Counted from the stretch's first letter, positions 34,327 through 43,543 are shown. The stretch: 64,000 bases of DNA from Pseudomonas aestuarii (GCF_027988105.1 NZ_JAQJZJ010000001.1:682001-746000), one strand, 5' to 3'. The notes: generated by a model from the letters alone, not told the origin. Program-made: numbers and translations.

Positions 34327-34378
34327 AGCGACAAGCAGCAAGCCAGGGACCTCGGCCTGCAGCTTGTCGCTGCTGTTT
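34327..34378 (+). terminator. Terminator-like hairpin after ffh
   Basis: AGCGACAAGC (34327-34336) pairs with GCTTGTCGCT (34362-34371), with inner GC-rich pairing, followed by GCTGTTTT. It starts six bases after the ffh stop. The T tract is short. Confidence 0.65.
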
Positions 34379-34419
34379 TGCAATGCCTTTTCTGTCTCTG
34401 GGAAAAAGGCTTTGCAAAA
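34376..34419. repeat. Inverted repeat overlapping the rpsP promoter
   Basis: TTTTGCAATGCCTTTT (34376-34391) and AAAAAGGCTTTGCAAAA (34403-34419) pair over 16 bases with one mismatch. The right arm contains the probable rpsP -35 box. Confidence 0.6.
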
Positions 34420-34439
34420 GTAGTGATAATCCTTAGAAT
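34412..34439 (+). promoter_or_regulatory. Probable rpsP operon promoter
   Basis: TTGCAA (34412-34417) and TAGAAT (34434-34439), spacing 16 bases, 75 bases upstream of rpsP. It lies between the ffh terminator and rpsP, and would drive the four-gene ribosomal operon. Confidence 0.6.
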
Positions 34440-34514
34440 ATGCGGCCTTTCGGGCCTTGTGCCCTATGCTTGCATTTTTTTGTTTTGCAGCACCGACTAC
34501 AGGAAAGAAGTTCA

Positions 34515-34766
34515 ATGGTAACCATCCGTCTTGCCCGTGGCGGCTCCAAAAAGCGCCCGTTCTACCACCTCACCGTGACCAATAGCCGCAATCCGCGCGA
34601 TGGTCGCTTCGTTGAGCGTATTGGTTTCTTCAACCCGGTTGCTTCGGGTGCTGAAATCAAGCTGTCGATCAACCAAGAGCGTGCCACTTACTGGCTCGGT
34701 CAAGGTGCACAGCCGTCTGAGCGCGTTGCTCAGCTGCTCAAGGAAGCTGCCAAGGCTGCTGCCTAA
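34515..34766 (+). CDS. rpsP: 30S ribosomal protein S16
   Basis: The 83-residue S16 has its usual N-terminus [19 protein letters not shown] and FFNPVASG. It is a component of the 30S body and first gene of the conserved rpsP-rimM-trmD-rplS operon. GAAAGAAG lies upstream of the ATG. The longer upstream frame belongs to the leader. Confidence 0.98.
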   Translation: MVTIRLARGGSKKRPFYHLTVTNSRNPRDGRFVERIGFFNPVASGAEIKLSINQERATYWLGQGAQPSERVAQLLKEAAKAAA

Positions 34767-34774
34767 GCAACCTT

Positions 34775-35311
34775 ATGAGCATGACGCCAGCTCCCGCCGA
34801 GGACTTAGTGGTCCTTGGCAAGATATTCTCGGTGCATGGCATAAAGGGTGAGGTGAAGGTGTTTTCCTTTACTGATCCTTTGACCAACGTGCTCGATTAT
34901 CCTCGCTGGACGCTCAGGCGTGACAACGAGGTCAAGCAAGTCGAATTGGCTAGTGGCCGCCTGCAAGGCAAGGTTCTGGTAGCAAGGCTCAAGGGTCTCG
35001 ATGATCGCGAGGTAGCACGTAGCTATGCCGGTTTTGAGATTTGTGTGCCGCGCAGCCAGTTGCCTGATCTGAGCGAAGGCGAGTTCTACTGGTATCAGTT
35101 GGAAGGTCTCAAGGTTATCGATCAGGTGGGGCAATTGCTCGGCAAGATCGACCATTTGTTCGAGACCGGTGCCAACGATGTGATTGTGGTCAAACCCTGC
35201 ACCGACAGCCTGGATGATCGTGAACGCCTGTTGCCCTATACGGAACAATGCGTGTTGTCGATTGACCTGGATGCCGGCGAAATGCAGGTCGACTGGGATG
35301 CGGACTTCTAA
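34775..35311 (+). CDS. rimM: 16S rRNA processing factor RimM
   Basis: The 178-residue RimM helps maturation of the 30S head. It has the N-terminal RimM domain ([19 protein letters not shown]) and a PRC-barrel in the second half ([20 protein letters not shown], with [13 protein letters not shown] near the end). It starts eight bases after rpsP. ATG 34775 or ATG 34781 are both possible. Confidence 0.97.
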   Translation: MSMTPAPAEDLVVLGKIFSVHGIKGEVKVFSFTDPLTNVLDYPRWTLRRDNEVKQVELASGRLQGKVLVARLKGLDDREVARSYAGFEICVPRSQLPDLSEGEFYWYQLEGLKVIDQVGQLLGKIDHLFETGANDVIVVKPCTDSLDDRERLLPYTEQCVLSIDLDAGEMQVDWDADF

Positions 35312-35316
35312 GCCTG

Positions 35317-36069
35317 ATGCCAAATCTGCGCGTTGAAGTCATTACGCTGTTCCCGGAGATGTTTACCGCAATCAGCGATTACGGCATCACCAGCCGTGCG
35401 GTGAAACAGGGCTTGTTGCAATTGACCTGTTGGAACCCGCGGAGCTACACCACGGACCGCCATCACACTGTTGATGATCGGCCTTTTGGTGGCGGTCCGG
35501 GCATGGTGATGAAGATCAAGCCGCTTGAGGATGCCTTGCTCGATGCCAGGCAGGCCGCAGGTGTAAAAGCGAAGGTGATTTACCTATCGCCGCAGGGTCG
35601 TCAGCTGACGCAGTCAGCCGTACGCGAACTGGCGAACGAGGAGGCTTTGATCCTCATTGCCGGGCGCTACGAAGGCGTCGATGAGCGTTTCATTGAAGCG
35701 CATGTCGATGAAGAATGGTCGATTGGGGATTACGTCCTGTCTGGCGGTGAGCTGCCGGCCATGGTGCTGATCGATGCGGTGACGCGCCTTTTGCCTGGTG
35801 CATTGGGTCATGCATGTTCGGCCGAGGAGGATTCCTTTACGGATGGCCTGCTCGACTGCCCGCATTACACTCGTCCGGAGGTGTATGCGGATAAGCGTGT
35901 TCCTGAGGTGCTGCTCGGCGGCAACCATGAACACATCCGGCGCTGGCGTTTGCAGCAGTCCCTTGGTCGGACCTGGGAACGCCGTGTCGATCTTCTGGAT
36001 AGCCGCTCGCTTTCTGGGGAAGAGAAAAAGCTGCTGGAGGAATACATCCGCCAGCGGGACGATAGTTAA
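35317..36069 (+). CDS. trmD: tRNA (guanine-37-N1) methyltransferase
   Basis: The 250-residue TrmD methylates G37 of tRNAs with CNN-type anticodons, guarding against +1 frameshifts. The knotted SPOUT fold is recognised from [20 protein letters not shown] and [13 protein letters not shown]. It follows rimM by five bases in the same operon. N-terminus [16 protein letters not shown] is standard. Confidence 0.98.
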   Translation: MPNLRVEVITLFPEMFTAISDYGITSRAVKQGLLQLTCWNPRSYTTDRHHTVDDRPFGGGPGMVMKIKPLEDALLDARQAAGVKAKVIYLSPQGRQLTQSAVRELANEEALILIAGRYEGVDERFIEAHVDEEWSIGDYVLSGGELPAMVLIDAVTRLLPGALGHACSAEEDSFTDGLLDCPHYTRPEVYADKRVPEVLLGGNHEHIRRWRLQQSLGRTWERRVDLLDSRSLSGEEKKLLEEYIRQRDDS

Positions 36070-36111
36070 TGTATCGATGACCGGCCAGACGGCTTGTCTT
36101 AGGAGCGCAGC

Positions 36112-36462
36112 ATGACCAACAAGATCATTCAGCAAATCGAAGCTGAGCAGATGGGCAAAGTAGTCCCTCCCTTCGCCCCGGGTGACACCATCATCGTCCA
36201 GGTGAAAGTGAAGGAAGGCGACCGTGAGCGTCTGCAGGCATTTGAAGGCGTGGTAATCGCCAAGCGTAACCGTGGTCTGAACAGCGCCTTCACTGTGCGC
36301 AAGATCTCCAACGGTGTTGGTGTAGAACGTACCTTCCAGACCTACAGCCCGCTGGTCGACAGCCTGGCCGTCAAGCGTCGCGGCGACGTGCGTAAAGCCA
36401 AGCTTTACTACCTGCGTGACCTGTCCGGTAAGGCAGCACGTATCAAGGAAAAACTGGGCTAA
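36112..36462 (+). CDS. rplS: 50S ribosomal protein L19
   Basis: The 116-residue L19 has [20 protein letters not shown] and [16 protein letters not shown] at its end. It lies at the interface of the subunits. Last gene of the operon; AGGAG precedes the ATG, and an intrinsic terminator follows. Confidence 0.98.
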   Translation: MTNKIIQQIEAEQMGKVVPPFAPGDTIIVQVKVKEGDRERLQAFEGVVIAKRNRGLNSAFTVRKISNGVGVERTFQTYSPLVDSLAVKRRGDVRKAKLYYLRDLSGKAARIKEKLG

Positions 36463-36479
36463 GCCTCAGCTTCCTTATG

Positions 36480-36504
36480 AAAAGCAGCCTTCGGGCTGCT
36501 TTTT
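36480..36504 (+). terminator. Rho-independent terminator after rplS
   Basis: AGCAGCC / GGCTGCT stem with a UUCG tetraloop followed by TTTT. It closes the rpsP operon. Confidence 0.92.
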
Positions 36505-36905
36505 GCGTTTATGGGGCGGGCTGGGCGAAGCGTGTGGCCTGATCTGCGTCCCGATTACCCGTCTGGCTAGGCGCTCGGCCTCATGCCGCGATGCGGCATT
36601 GTGGCAGCCACGTCCATGGCTGCTGGAGAGTCGCAGGCGCTGCAAGGCGGGCATGGCTCGGATGGAGCAGGTGCCAGGCATGGTTGCGGCACGTATTTGG
36701 CTAACCGCCCATGGTCGCGCGGATGGCCGGCCGTAGCGTCTGCTGATACTCGGTCGTGACCAAGAGGCTTGCGCCTGCCGGGTCTCTGGTGTGTGGATCA
36801 TCTGAGGTGGGCTGCCATGCGCGTACAGATCAGGATTTGGCCGAGATATGGATACGCCTGCCTTGGTTGATCGCCCGTCCGGGGGGCTGTTGGTTCAGTC
36901 GTTGC
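36505..36905. other. Intergenic stretch without a recognised gene
   Basis: About 400 bases between the rplS terminator and the stop of the convergent antiporter gene. Open frames exist on both strands but none has a recognisable family, good ribosome-binding site or conserved motif; composition is like the surroundings. Could be a decayed gene or an unrecognised small RNA region. I see nothing definite in it. Confidence 0.4.
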
Positions 36906-38747
36906 TCAGGTAGTCTGCAGGCTATTGTGCTCCGCGCCCGCGGTGTTCGCCGTTTGCGTTTCTATCAGTGACACCAGGGTCCAGCCGGTCTGCGGTTGCA
37001 AGTTGTGGCCTGGCGTTGCCACGTGCACCCAGCCCTCACGGTCGCGAGCGAACAGCAGGGTAGCGCGCGTGCCATGCAGGGCCTGGTAATCGTTCCAGCC
37101 GAAGCCGTCGGTCAATGTTGTGTTGTACAGTTCGGCGCCATGGGACAGGCGGCTGGCTGCATGAGGGTAGGTCAGGGGCTGACTGCCCAGTGGTCGACCA
37201 CGGTGTTCGTCGCTGGCGCGGTGCTTGTCGCCGCGGCGACTTTCCTGGCCGCTTGCCAAGCTGAACAGGCGCGTGGCACCGAACTCATGGCGAAAGCGCA
37301 TGCTCGCCAGGGTGTTCAGTTCGCCGGCCGGCGACAGCGCCAGCAGGTGGCCGAGGCCGACCAGATCCAGGTGCGCCTCGGCATGTTGCGAGGCCGGATT
37401 GCCGAAATAGGTCGGCAGGTTCTCCATGCGCGCGGCACGCATGTTTTCCCAGCTGGAGTCGGTGAGCAGTACGCGACAGTTGAGTTGTTGCAGGGCCTTG
37501 CCAATCGCTCGGGCGACTGAGTTGGCGCCAACGATGAGAAAGCCGCTGGGCGCCGGTTCAGCCACCTTGAGCAGTTTTGCCAGCGGGCGGGCGGTGGCGC
37601 TCTGTAGTACCACGGTGCCGATGATGACCGCAAAAGTCAGGGGCACCAGCAGCTGGGCACCGTCATGGCCTGACTCGCTCAGGCGAATGGCGAAGGTCGC
37701 CGAGACCGCTGCGGCGACTATGCCGCGTGGGGATATCCAGGCGAGCAGGGCGCGCTCGCGCCAGTTGAGGCTGGAGCCAAAGGTAGACAGCGCCACGCTG
37801 AGTGGGCGGGCGACGAACTGAATGACGGCCAGCAGCAGCAACACTGCCGGTCCCATCGCGAGCAGGGCGCCGAGGTCCAGGCGTGCGGCGAGCAGAATGA
37901 ACAGGCCGGAAATCAGCAGCACGCTGAGGTTTTCCTTGAAGTGGAGGATATCCCGGACATCCACGCCCTTCATGTTGGCCAGCCACATGCCCATCAGGGT
38001 GACCGCGAGCAGGCCGGACTCGTGCATGACCTGGTTGGCGCCAATGAACACCCCGAGGACGGTGGCCAGCACGGCGAGGTTATGCAGGTAGTCTGGCAGC
38101 CATTGCCGCCGCAGTACTTGACCGAGTGCCCAGCCACCGGTCGCGCCGAACAGGCAACCGCAGAGGATCACTCCGGCGAAGGTGCCCAGGCCATGGTTCC
38201 AACCGTCGCCGTCACCGCTGGCGATAATGAAGCTGTAAACGACCACGGCAAGCAACGCGCCAATCGGGTCGATGACGATACCTTCCCAGCGCAGGATGTT
38301 CGACACCGAGGCTTTCGGGCGTACCACGCGCAGCATCGGTACGATCACGGTGGGCCCGGTGACCAGGGTCAAGGTGCCGAACAGCAGGGCCATGTCCCAG
38401 GCGAAGTCGAGCAGGTAGTGGGTGGTGACGGCGATAGTCGCCCAGGTGGTCAGTGCGCCTACTGTTACCAGGCGTCTGACCACGCTGCCGATTTCGCGCC
38501 ATTCGGACAAGTGCAGGGTCAGGCTGCCTTCGAACAGGATCAGCGCCACGGACATCGAGACGATGGGGAATAGCAGTGGGCCGAACAGCGCCTGTGGGTC
38601 AAGCCAGCCGAGAATTGGCCCCGCGAGTATGCCGCTGATCAGCAAAAATAGAATGGCCGGCAGGCGCAGGCGCCAGGCCAGCCACTGACAGGCGAGGGAG
38701 GCTGCACCAATGACCGTGAAGGCAAGGAGAATTTGTTGCTCGTCCAT
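36906..38747 (-). CDS. CPA-type Na+(K+)/H+ antiporter with C-terminal nucleotide-binding-like domain
   Basis: The 613-residue protein has an N-terminal Na+/H+ exchanger domain with about 12 transmembrane helices (residues 1-390), including FEGSLTLHL and GTLTLVTGPTVIVPML and RWEGIVIDPIGALLAV, the ion-pair region of the CPA1/NhaP-like group. A cytoplasmic tail begins with a Rossmann-like segment LIVGANSVARAIGKALQQL, resembling TrkA-N/RCK domains that sense nucleotides. ATG 38747 follows AAGGAT. It is divergent from xerD and convergent with rplS. Ion specificity cannot be read from sequence. Confidence 0.88.
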   Translation of the reverse strand: MDEQQILLAFTVIGAASLACQWLAWRLRLPAILFLLISGILAGPILGWLDPQALFGPLLFPIVSMSVALILFEGSLTLHLSEWREIGSVVRRLVTVGALTTWATIAVTTHYLLDFAWDMALLFGTLTLVTGPTVIVPMLRVVRPKASVSNILRWEGIVIDPIGALLAVVVYSFIIASGDGDGWNHGLGTFAGVILCGCLFGATGGWALGQVLRRQWLPDYLHNLAVLATVLGVFIGANQVMHESGLLAVTLMGMWLANMKGVDVRDILHFKENLSVLLISGLFILLAARLDLGALLAMGPAVLLLLAVIQFVARPLSVALSTFGSSLNWRERALLAWISPRGIVAAAVSATFAIRLSESGHDGAQLLVPLTFAVIIGTVVLQSATARPLAKLLKVAEPAPSGFLIVGANSVARAIGKALQQLNCRVLLTDSSWENMRAARMENLPTYFGNPASQHAEAHLDLVGLGHLLALSPAGELNTLASMRFRHEFGATRLFSLASGQESRRGDKHRASDEHRGRPLGSQPLTYPHAASRLSHGAELYNTTLTDGFGWNDYQALHGTRATLLFARDREGWVHVATPGHNLQPQTGWTLVSLIETQTANTAGAEHNSLQTT

Positions 38748-38832
38748 CGGTGATCCTTGTGTGCGCACTACTAGTCGGGCATGACCAGGCTGTGAAAGAC
38801 TAACCCGCTTTCAATTGCCGCCATAGTCTCCC

Positions 38833-39729
38833 ATGCCCGCCATCGATCACCCGCTGATTGACCGTTTTCTCGATGCCCTGTGGCTGGAGAAAGGCTTGTC
38901 CGTGCACACTCGGGCGGCCTACCGCAGTGATCTGGCGTTATTCCATGGCTGGCTGCAGGCGCGCGATCTGGAGTTGGTCGGCGCCGGCCGTGAGCTGATC
39001 CTCGATCATCTGGCCTGGCGCTTGAATGAGGGCTACAAGGCCCGCTCGACGGCGCGGTTGATCTCGGGGTTGCGCGGCTTTTATCGGTTCTTGTTGCGTG
39101 AAGGGCTGATCGGCACCGATCCGACTCTGCAGGTCGATATGCCGCAGCTCGGCAGATCGCTGCCCAAGTCCCTCTCGGAGGCGGATGTCGAGGCACTGCT
39201 GGCGGCGCCGGAAGTGGATGAGCCGATCGGTCTGCGTGACCGTGCCATGCTCGAGGTGCTGTATGCCTGTGGCTTGCGGGTCAGCGAGTTGATCGGCCTG
39301 ACCCTGGAGCAGGTCAATCTGCGCCAAGGCGTGCTGCGGGTGTTCGGCAAGGGCAGCAAGGAGCGCCTGGTGCCGCTGGGCGAAGAGGCGATCCTGTGGA
39401 TCGAGCGCTACAATAAAGAGGCGCGAAATTTATTGTTGGGCGGGAAGCCGAGTGACGTGCTGTTTCCCAGTTCGCGCGGCGAGCAAATGACCCGGCAGGC
39501 CTTCTGGCATCGGATCAAGCTGCAGGCCAGAGTCGCTGGCATCGCCAAGAGTCTCTCGCCGCATACCTTGCGTCATGCGTTTGCTACTCATTTGCTCAAT
39601 CACGGTGCCGATCTGCGGGTGGTGCAGATGCTGTTAGGGCACAGCGATCTGTCGACCACGCAGATTTATACCCATATCGCTCGAGCGCGCCTGCAAGAGT
39701 TGCATGCCCAGCACCATCCGAGGGGCTGA
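38833..39729 (+). CDS. xerD: Site-specific tyrosine recombinase XerD
   Basis: The 298-residue recombinase resolves chromosome dimers at dif together with XerC and FtsK. It has the SAM-like N-terminal domain (residues 1-100) and the catalytic domain with Arg149 (CGLRVSEL), Lys173 (GKGSKERL), His244-x2-Arg247 (HTLRHAFATHL), His270 (LLGHSDL) and the nucleophile Tyr279 (TTQIYTHI). It stands immediately upstream of dsbC, as in related genomes; this context distinguishes it from phage integrases. Confidence 0.96.
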   Translation: MPAIDHPLIDRFLDALWLEKGLSVHTRAAYRSDLALFHGWLQARDLELVGAGRELILDHLAWRLNEGYKARSTARLISGLRGFYRFLLREGLIGTDPTLQVDMPQLGRSLPKSLSEADVEALLAAPEVDEPIGLRDRAMLEVLYACGLRVSELIGLTLEQVNLRQGVLRVFGKGSKERLVPLGEEAILWIERYNKEARNLLLGGKPSDVLFPSSRGEQMTRQAFWHRIKLQARVAGIAKSLSPHTLRHAFATHLLNHGADLRVVQMLLGHSDLSTTQIYTHIARARLQELHAQHHPRG

Positions 39730-39821
39730 AGTGGCCGTCCGACCTGCTGTGGTCTGCCTTTGCGGGCATCTATGGTAGGCTGTTGCAACCTTTGTTTGCC
39801 CGACGCTCGTTAGGAGTATGC

Positions 39822-40547
39822 ATGCGCGTGACCCGCATTTTCGCAGCCGTGGCCCTCGGTCTTGCCAGCAGCCTGAGCCTGGCCGCCGACCCTGACCAGC
39901 TGATCCGCAAGAGCCTGCAGTCGATCCAGCCAGACCTGCCTATCGAAGCGATTGCCGAGAGTCAGATGCCCGGTGTGTATCAGATTCAGCTCAAGGGCGG
40001 CCGCCAGCTGTACGCCAGTGCCGACGGCCAGTTCCTCCTGCAGGGCTATCTGTTCCAGATTCAGGACGGCAAGGCGGTCAACCTGACCGAGCAGCATGAA
40101 ACCAAAGAGATCGCCAAAGAGATCAACGGCATTCCGACCCAGGAAATGGTGATCTTTGCGCCGGAGCAGGCCAAGACCCACATCACCGTGTTCACTGACA
40201 CCGATTGCGGTTACTGCCAGAAGCTGCACAGCGAAGTTCCGGAGCTCAATCGCCTGGGCGTTGAGGTGCGCTACGTGGCCTTCCCGCGCCAGGGGTTGAG
40301 CAGTCCGGCCTATAAAGAGCTGGTCAGTGTCTGGTGCGCCAAGGATCGCCAGGCGGCGATGAACCTGGCCAAGACGCGCCAGGAGGTCCCCGCTGCCGAA
40401 TGCGCCAATCCGGTGGCCAAGCAATACGCCCTGGGGCAGACGATCGGGGTCAGTGGCACGCCGGCGATCGTCTTGGCCAACGGTAAACTGATACCCGGCT
40501 ACCAGCCCGCGGCGCAACTGGCCAAGCTCGCGCTCGACGCCAAGTGA
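39822..40547 (+). CDS. dsbC: Periplasmic disulfide isomerase DsbC
   Basis: The 241-residue protein has a signal peptide cleaved near residue 21 (ASSLSLA-ADPDQ), an N-terminal dimerisation domain, and a C-terminal thioredoxin fold with the active site Cys129-Gly-Tyr-Cys132 (TDTDCGYCQKLH). A second Cys pair (WCAKD and AECANP) could form the structural disulfide seen in DsbC. It corrects wrong disulfides in the periplasm and is kept reduced by DsbD. ATG 39822 has TTAGGAG upstream. cis-Pro motif GVSGTPAIV is present. Confidence 0.96.
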   Translation: MRVTRIFAAVALGLASSLSLAADPDQLIRKSLQSIQPDLPIEAIAESQMPGVYQIQLKGGRQLYASADGQFLLQGYLFQIQDGKAVNLTEQHETKEIAKEINGIPTQEMVIFAPEQAKTHITVFTDTDCGYCQKLHSEVPELNRLGVEVRYVAFPRQGLSSPAYKELVSVWCAKDRQAAMNLAKTRQEVPAAECANPVAKQYALGQTIGVSGTPAIVLANGKLIPGYQPAAQLAKLALDAK

Positions 40548-40578
40548 TTGCGGGCCTCAGGCCGATTGACTAATAAAC

Positions 40579-40614
40579 AGCCGCTTCGTAAGGTGCGGCT
40601 CTTTTTTCTTTTTT
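40579..40614 (+). terminator. Rho-independent terminator between dsbC and hom
   Basis: AGCCGC (40579-40584) pairs with GCGGCT (40595-40600), followed by a long T-rich tract (CTTTTTTCTTTTTT). It ends 52 bases before the hom start. Confidence 0.88.
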
Positions 40615-40615
40615 G

Positions 40616-40637
40616 CGGCCGGAGCTAGCTCCGGCCG
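40616..40637. repeat. 22-base perfect palindrome upstream of hom
   Basis: CGGCCGGAGCTAGCTCCGGC with the last two bases CG forms a perfect palindrome of 22 bases. It starts two bases after the T tract of the preceding terminator, is followed by TTTT, and ends 29 bases before the hom GTG. It may be an operator or a second terminator/leader hairpin. Confidence 0.6.
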
Positions 40638-40666
40638 TTTTACGCAGTGCAGATGGGGAGTTCAGT

Positions 40667-41971
40667 GTGAAACCGGTCAAAGTAGGCATCTGTGGGCTAG
40701 GTACCGTCGGTGGCGGTACCTTCAACGTGCTCAAGCGCAACGCCGAGGAAATTGCGCGGCGTGCCGGGCGTGACATTGAAGTGGCGCAGATTGCGCTGCG
40801 TTCGCAGAACCCGCAGTGCGACATTACCGGTACCCCCATTACCAACGATGTCTTCGCGCTGGTCGACAACCCCGAGATCGAGATCGTCATCGAGCTGATC
40901 GGCGGCTATACGCTGGCCCGCGAGCTGGTGCTCAGGGCCATCGACAATGGCAAGCATGTGGTCACCGCCAACAAGGCGTTAATCGCCGTGCATGGCAATG
41001 AGATCTTCGCCCGGGCGCGTGATAAGGGCGTGATCGTCGCGTTCGAAGCCGCCGTGGCGGGTGGCATTCCAGTGATCAAGGCGATTCGCGAGGGACTGGC
41101 AGCCAATCGCATCAACTGGCTGGCCGGGATCATCAACGGTACCGGCAACTTCATCCTCAGCGAAATGCGCGAGAAGGGCCGGGCCTTCGACGACGTGCTC
41201 AAAGAAGCCCAGGCCTTGGGCTATGCCGAGGCGGATCCGACCTTCGACGTCGAAGGCATCGATGCGGCGCACAAGCTGACCATCCTCGCCTCCATCGCCT
41301 TCGGCATTCCGCTGCAATTCGACAAGGCCTACACCGAAGGCATCACCAAGCTGACCACGGCTGACGTGGGCTATGCCGAAGCCCTGGGTTATCGCATCAA
41401 ACACTTGGGTGTGGCGCGTCGCACCGAGGCCGGTATCGAGTTGCGCGTGCACCCGACCTTGATCCCGGCCGATCGCCTGATCGCCAACGTCAATGGCGTG
41501 ATGAACGCGGTGATGGTCAATGGCGACGCGGCGGGCTCGACCCTGTATTACGGCGCGGGTGCTGGCATGGAACCGACTGCGTCCTCGGTCATCGCCGACC
41601 TGGTCGACGTAGTGCGCGCCCTGACCACCGATCCGACCAATCGGGTGCCACACCTGGCCTTCCAGCCGGATTCGCTGTCCGATCACCCGATTCTGCCGAT
41701 CGCCGCGTGCGAGAGCGCCTACTACCTGCGCATCCAGGCCAAGGATCATCCCGGTGTGCTGGCTCAGGTGGCGAGCATCCTGTCGCAGCGTGGCATCAAC
41801 ATCGAGTCGATCATGCAGAAGGAAGTCGAAGAACACGACGGCTTGGTGCCGATGATTCTGGTAACCCATCGGGTGGTCGAGGCGCGCATCGACGAGGCGC
41901 TGGCCGCCCTGGAAGCGCTGGACGATGTGGTTGGCAAGGTCATGCGCATTCGCGTCGAACAGTTGAACTAA
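40667..41971 (+). CDS. hom: Homoserine dehydrogenase
   Basis: The 434-residue enzyme reduces aspartate semialdehyde to homoserine. The NAD(P)-binding motif is VGICGLGTVGGGTF; the central catalytic domain has GGIPVIKAIREGL, NGTGNFILSEM and the substrate region EADPTFDVEGIDAAHKLTIL; a C-terminal ACT domain (YYLRIQAKDHPGVLAQVASI) gives threonine feedback. It starts with GTG 40667 (VKPVKVGICG) after GGGGAG. thrC follows after 80 bases. The short leader with palindromes upstream may regulate it. Confidence 0.97.
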   Translation: MKPVKVGICGLGTVGGGTFNVLKRNAEEIARRAGRDIEVAQIALRSQNPQCDITGTPITNDVFALVDNPEIEIVIELIGGYTLARELVLRAIDNGKHVVTANKALIAVHGNEIFARARDKGVIVAFEAAVAGGIPVIKAIREGLAANRINWLAGIINGTGNFILSEMREKGRAFDDVLKEAQALGYAEADPTFDVEGIDAAHKLTILASIAFGIPLQFDKAYTEGITKLTTADVGYAEALGYRIKHLGVARRTEAGIELRVHPTLIPADRLIANVNGVMNAVMVNGDAAGSTLYYGAGAGMEPTASSVIADLVDVVRALTTDPTNRVPHLAFQPDSLSDHPILPIAACESAYYLRIQAKDHPGVLAQVASILSQRGINIESIMQKEVEEHDGLVPMILVTHRVVEARIDEALAALEALDDVVGKVMRIRVEQLN

Positions 41972-42051
41972 CCCGCAGCAGGCCGCGCGCGCAGCAGGCG
42001 CGTGCGGCTTGCCGCTTGAAGCTTGCAGCTCAAACCGAAGGTTTGCCAAAC

Positions 42052-43461
42052 ATGCGCTATATCAGTACCCGCGGCCAGGCACCGGCCCTGAATTTCGAAG
42101 ACGTTCTGCTGGCTGGCCTGGCCAGTGATGGCGGTCTCTACGTACCGGAAAACCTGCCACGCTTCACCCAGGAAGAAATCGCCTCCTGGGCCGGCTTGCC
42201 CTACCATGAGCTGGCCTTCCGGGTGATGCGCCCGTTCGTGACCGGCAGCATTCCGGATGCCGATTTCAAGAAGATTCTCGAAGAAACCTACGGCGTGTTT
42301 GCCCACAGCGCGGTGGCGCCACTGCGTCAGCTGAACGGCAACGAGTGGGTGCTTGAACTGTTCCACGGCCCGACCCTGGCGTTCAAGGATTTCGCCCTGC
42401 AGTTGCTCGGCCGCTTGCTCGACTATGTGCTGGCCAAGCGCAACGAGCGCGTGGTGATCATGGGGGCCACCTCGGGTGACACCGGTTCGGCGGCCATCGA
42501 AGGCTGCAAGGCCTGCGACAACGTCGACATATTCATCCTCCATCCGCATAACCGGGTGTCCGAGGTGCAGCGCCGGCAGATGACCACCATCCTCGGCGAG
42601 AACATCCACAACATCGCCGTCGAAGGCAACTTCGACGACTGCCAGGAGATGGTCAAGGACAGCTTTGCCGACCAGAGCTTCCTCAAGGGCACGCGTCTGG
42701 TGGCGGTCAACTCGATCAACTGGGCGCGGATCATGGCTCAGATCGTCTACTACTTCCACGCTGCCCTGCAGCTCGGCGGCCCGGCGCGCTCCATTGCGTT
42801 CTCGGTGCCGACCGGCAACTTCGGCGACATCTTCGCCGGCTACCTGGCGCGCAACATGGGCCTGCCGATCAGCCAGCTGATCGTCGCGACCAACCGCAAC
42901 GACATCCTCCATCGCTTCATGAGCGGCAATCAGTACGTCAAGGGCGATCTCTACCCGACGCTGTCGCCGTCCATGGACATCATGGTCTCGTCGAACTTCG
43001 AACGCCTGCTGTTCGATCTGCACGGGCGTAACGGTGCGGCGATTGCCGAGCTGATGAACAACTTCAAGCAGGGGGGCGGTTTCAGCGTGGAGCAAGATCG
43101 CTGGACCGAGGCGCGCAAGTTGTTCGATTCCTTGGCGGTCGATGACCAGGCGACCTGCGAAACCATCGCCGAAGTGTTCGCCGAGTGCGGCGAGCTGCTC
43201 GATCCGCATACCGCCATCGGCGTGCGTGCCGCCCGTGAGTGTCGGCGTAGTCTGGCCACGCCCATGGTCATCCTGGGGACTGCACATCCGGTGAAGTTCC
43301 CCGAGGCGGTGGAGCAGGCCGGCGTCGGCCAGGCCCCGGCGTTGCCGCCGCATCTGGCTGATCTGTTCGAGCGCGAAGAGCGCTGCACGGTACTGGCCAA
43401 TGACCTGAAAACGGTGCAGGGCTTTGTCACCCAGCACGGCAATCGCGGCAAGCCGCTGTAA
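42052..43461 (+). CDS. thrC: Threonine synthase
   Basis: The 469-residue PLP enzyme converts O-phosphohomoserine to threonine, finishing the branch started by hom. The N-terminal part is MRYISTRGQAPALNFEDVLL; the PLP lysine lies in FHGPTLAFKDFALQL; the phosphate-binding loop is GATSGDTGSAAIEG. Length fits the long ThrC group of gammaproteobacteria. I corrected the start to ATG 42052. An intrinsic terminator follows. Confidence 0.97.
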   Translation: MRYISTRGQAPALNFEDVLLAGLASDGGLYVPENLPRFTQEEIASWAGLPYHELAFRVMRPFVTGSIPDADFKKILEETYGVFAHSAVAPLRQLNGNEWVLELFHGPTLAFKDFALQLLGRLLDYVLAKRNERVVIMGATSGDTGSAAIEGCKACDNVDIFILHPHNRVSEVQRRQMTTILGENIHNIAVEGNFDDCQEMVKDSFADQSFLKGTRLVAVNSINWARIMAQIVYYFHAALQLGGPARSIAFSVPTGNFGDIFAGYLARNMGLPISQLIVATNRNDILHRFMSGNQYVKGDLYPTLSPSMDIMVSSNFERLLFDLHGRNGAAIAELMNNFKQGGGFSVEQDRWTEARKLFDSLAVDDQATCETIAEVFAECGELLDPHTAIGVRAARECRRSLATPMVILGTAHPVKFPEAVEQAGVGQAPALPPHLADLFEREERCTVLANDLKTVQGFVTQHGNRGKPL

Positions 43462-43484
43462 GGGCGCGCGCGATTGGCCCAAGG

Positions 43485-43513
43485 CCGGTCACCGCAAGGT
43501 GCCGGTCTTTTTC
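43485..43513 (+). terminator. Rho-independent terminator after thrC
   Basis: CCGGTCACC and GGTGCCGG pair with one bulge around a GCAA loop, followed by TCTTTTT. It closes the hom-thrC unit. Confidence 0.85.
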
Positions 43514-43543
43514 GTTGGCGTGGGCTCGGGGCGCGCGGGTGTC

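Noticed and set aside
38833-39729. Phage integrase and hence an integrated element
   Set aside because: The tyrosine recombinase is followed by dsbC, hom and thrC and has XerD length and motifs; no other phage genes or attachment repeats are present.
40548-42051. Riboswitch or T-box upstream of hom or thrC
   Set aside because: The leaders are too short for known aptamers; only terminator-like hairpins are visible.
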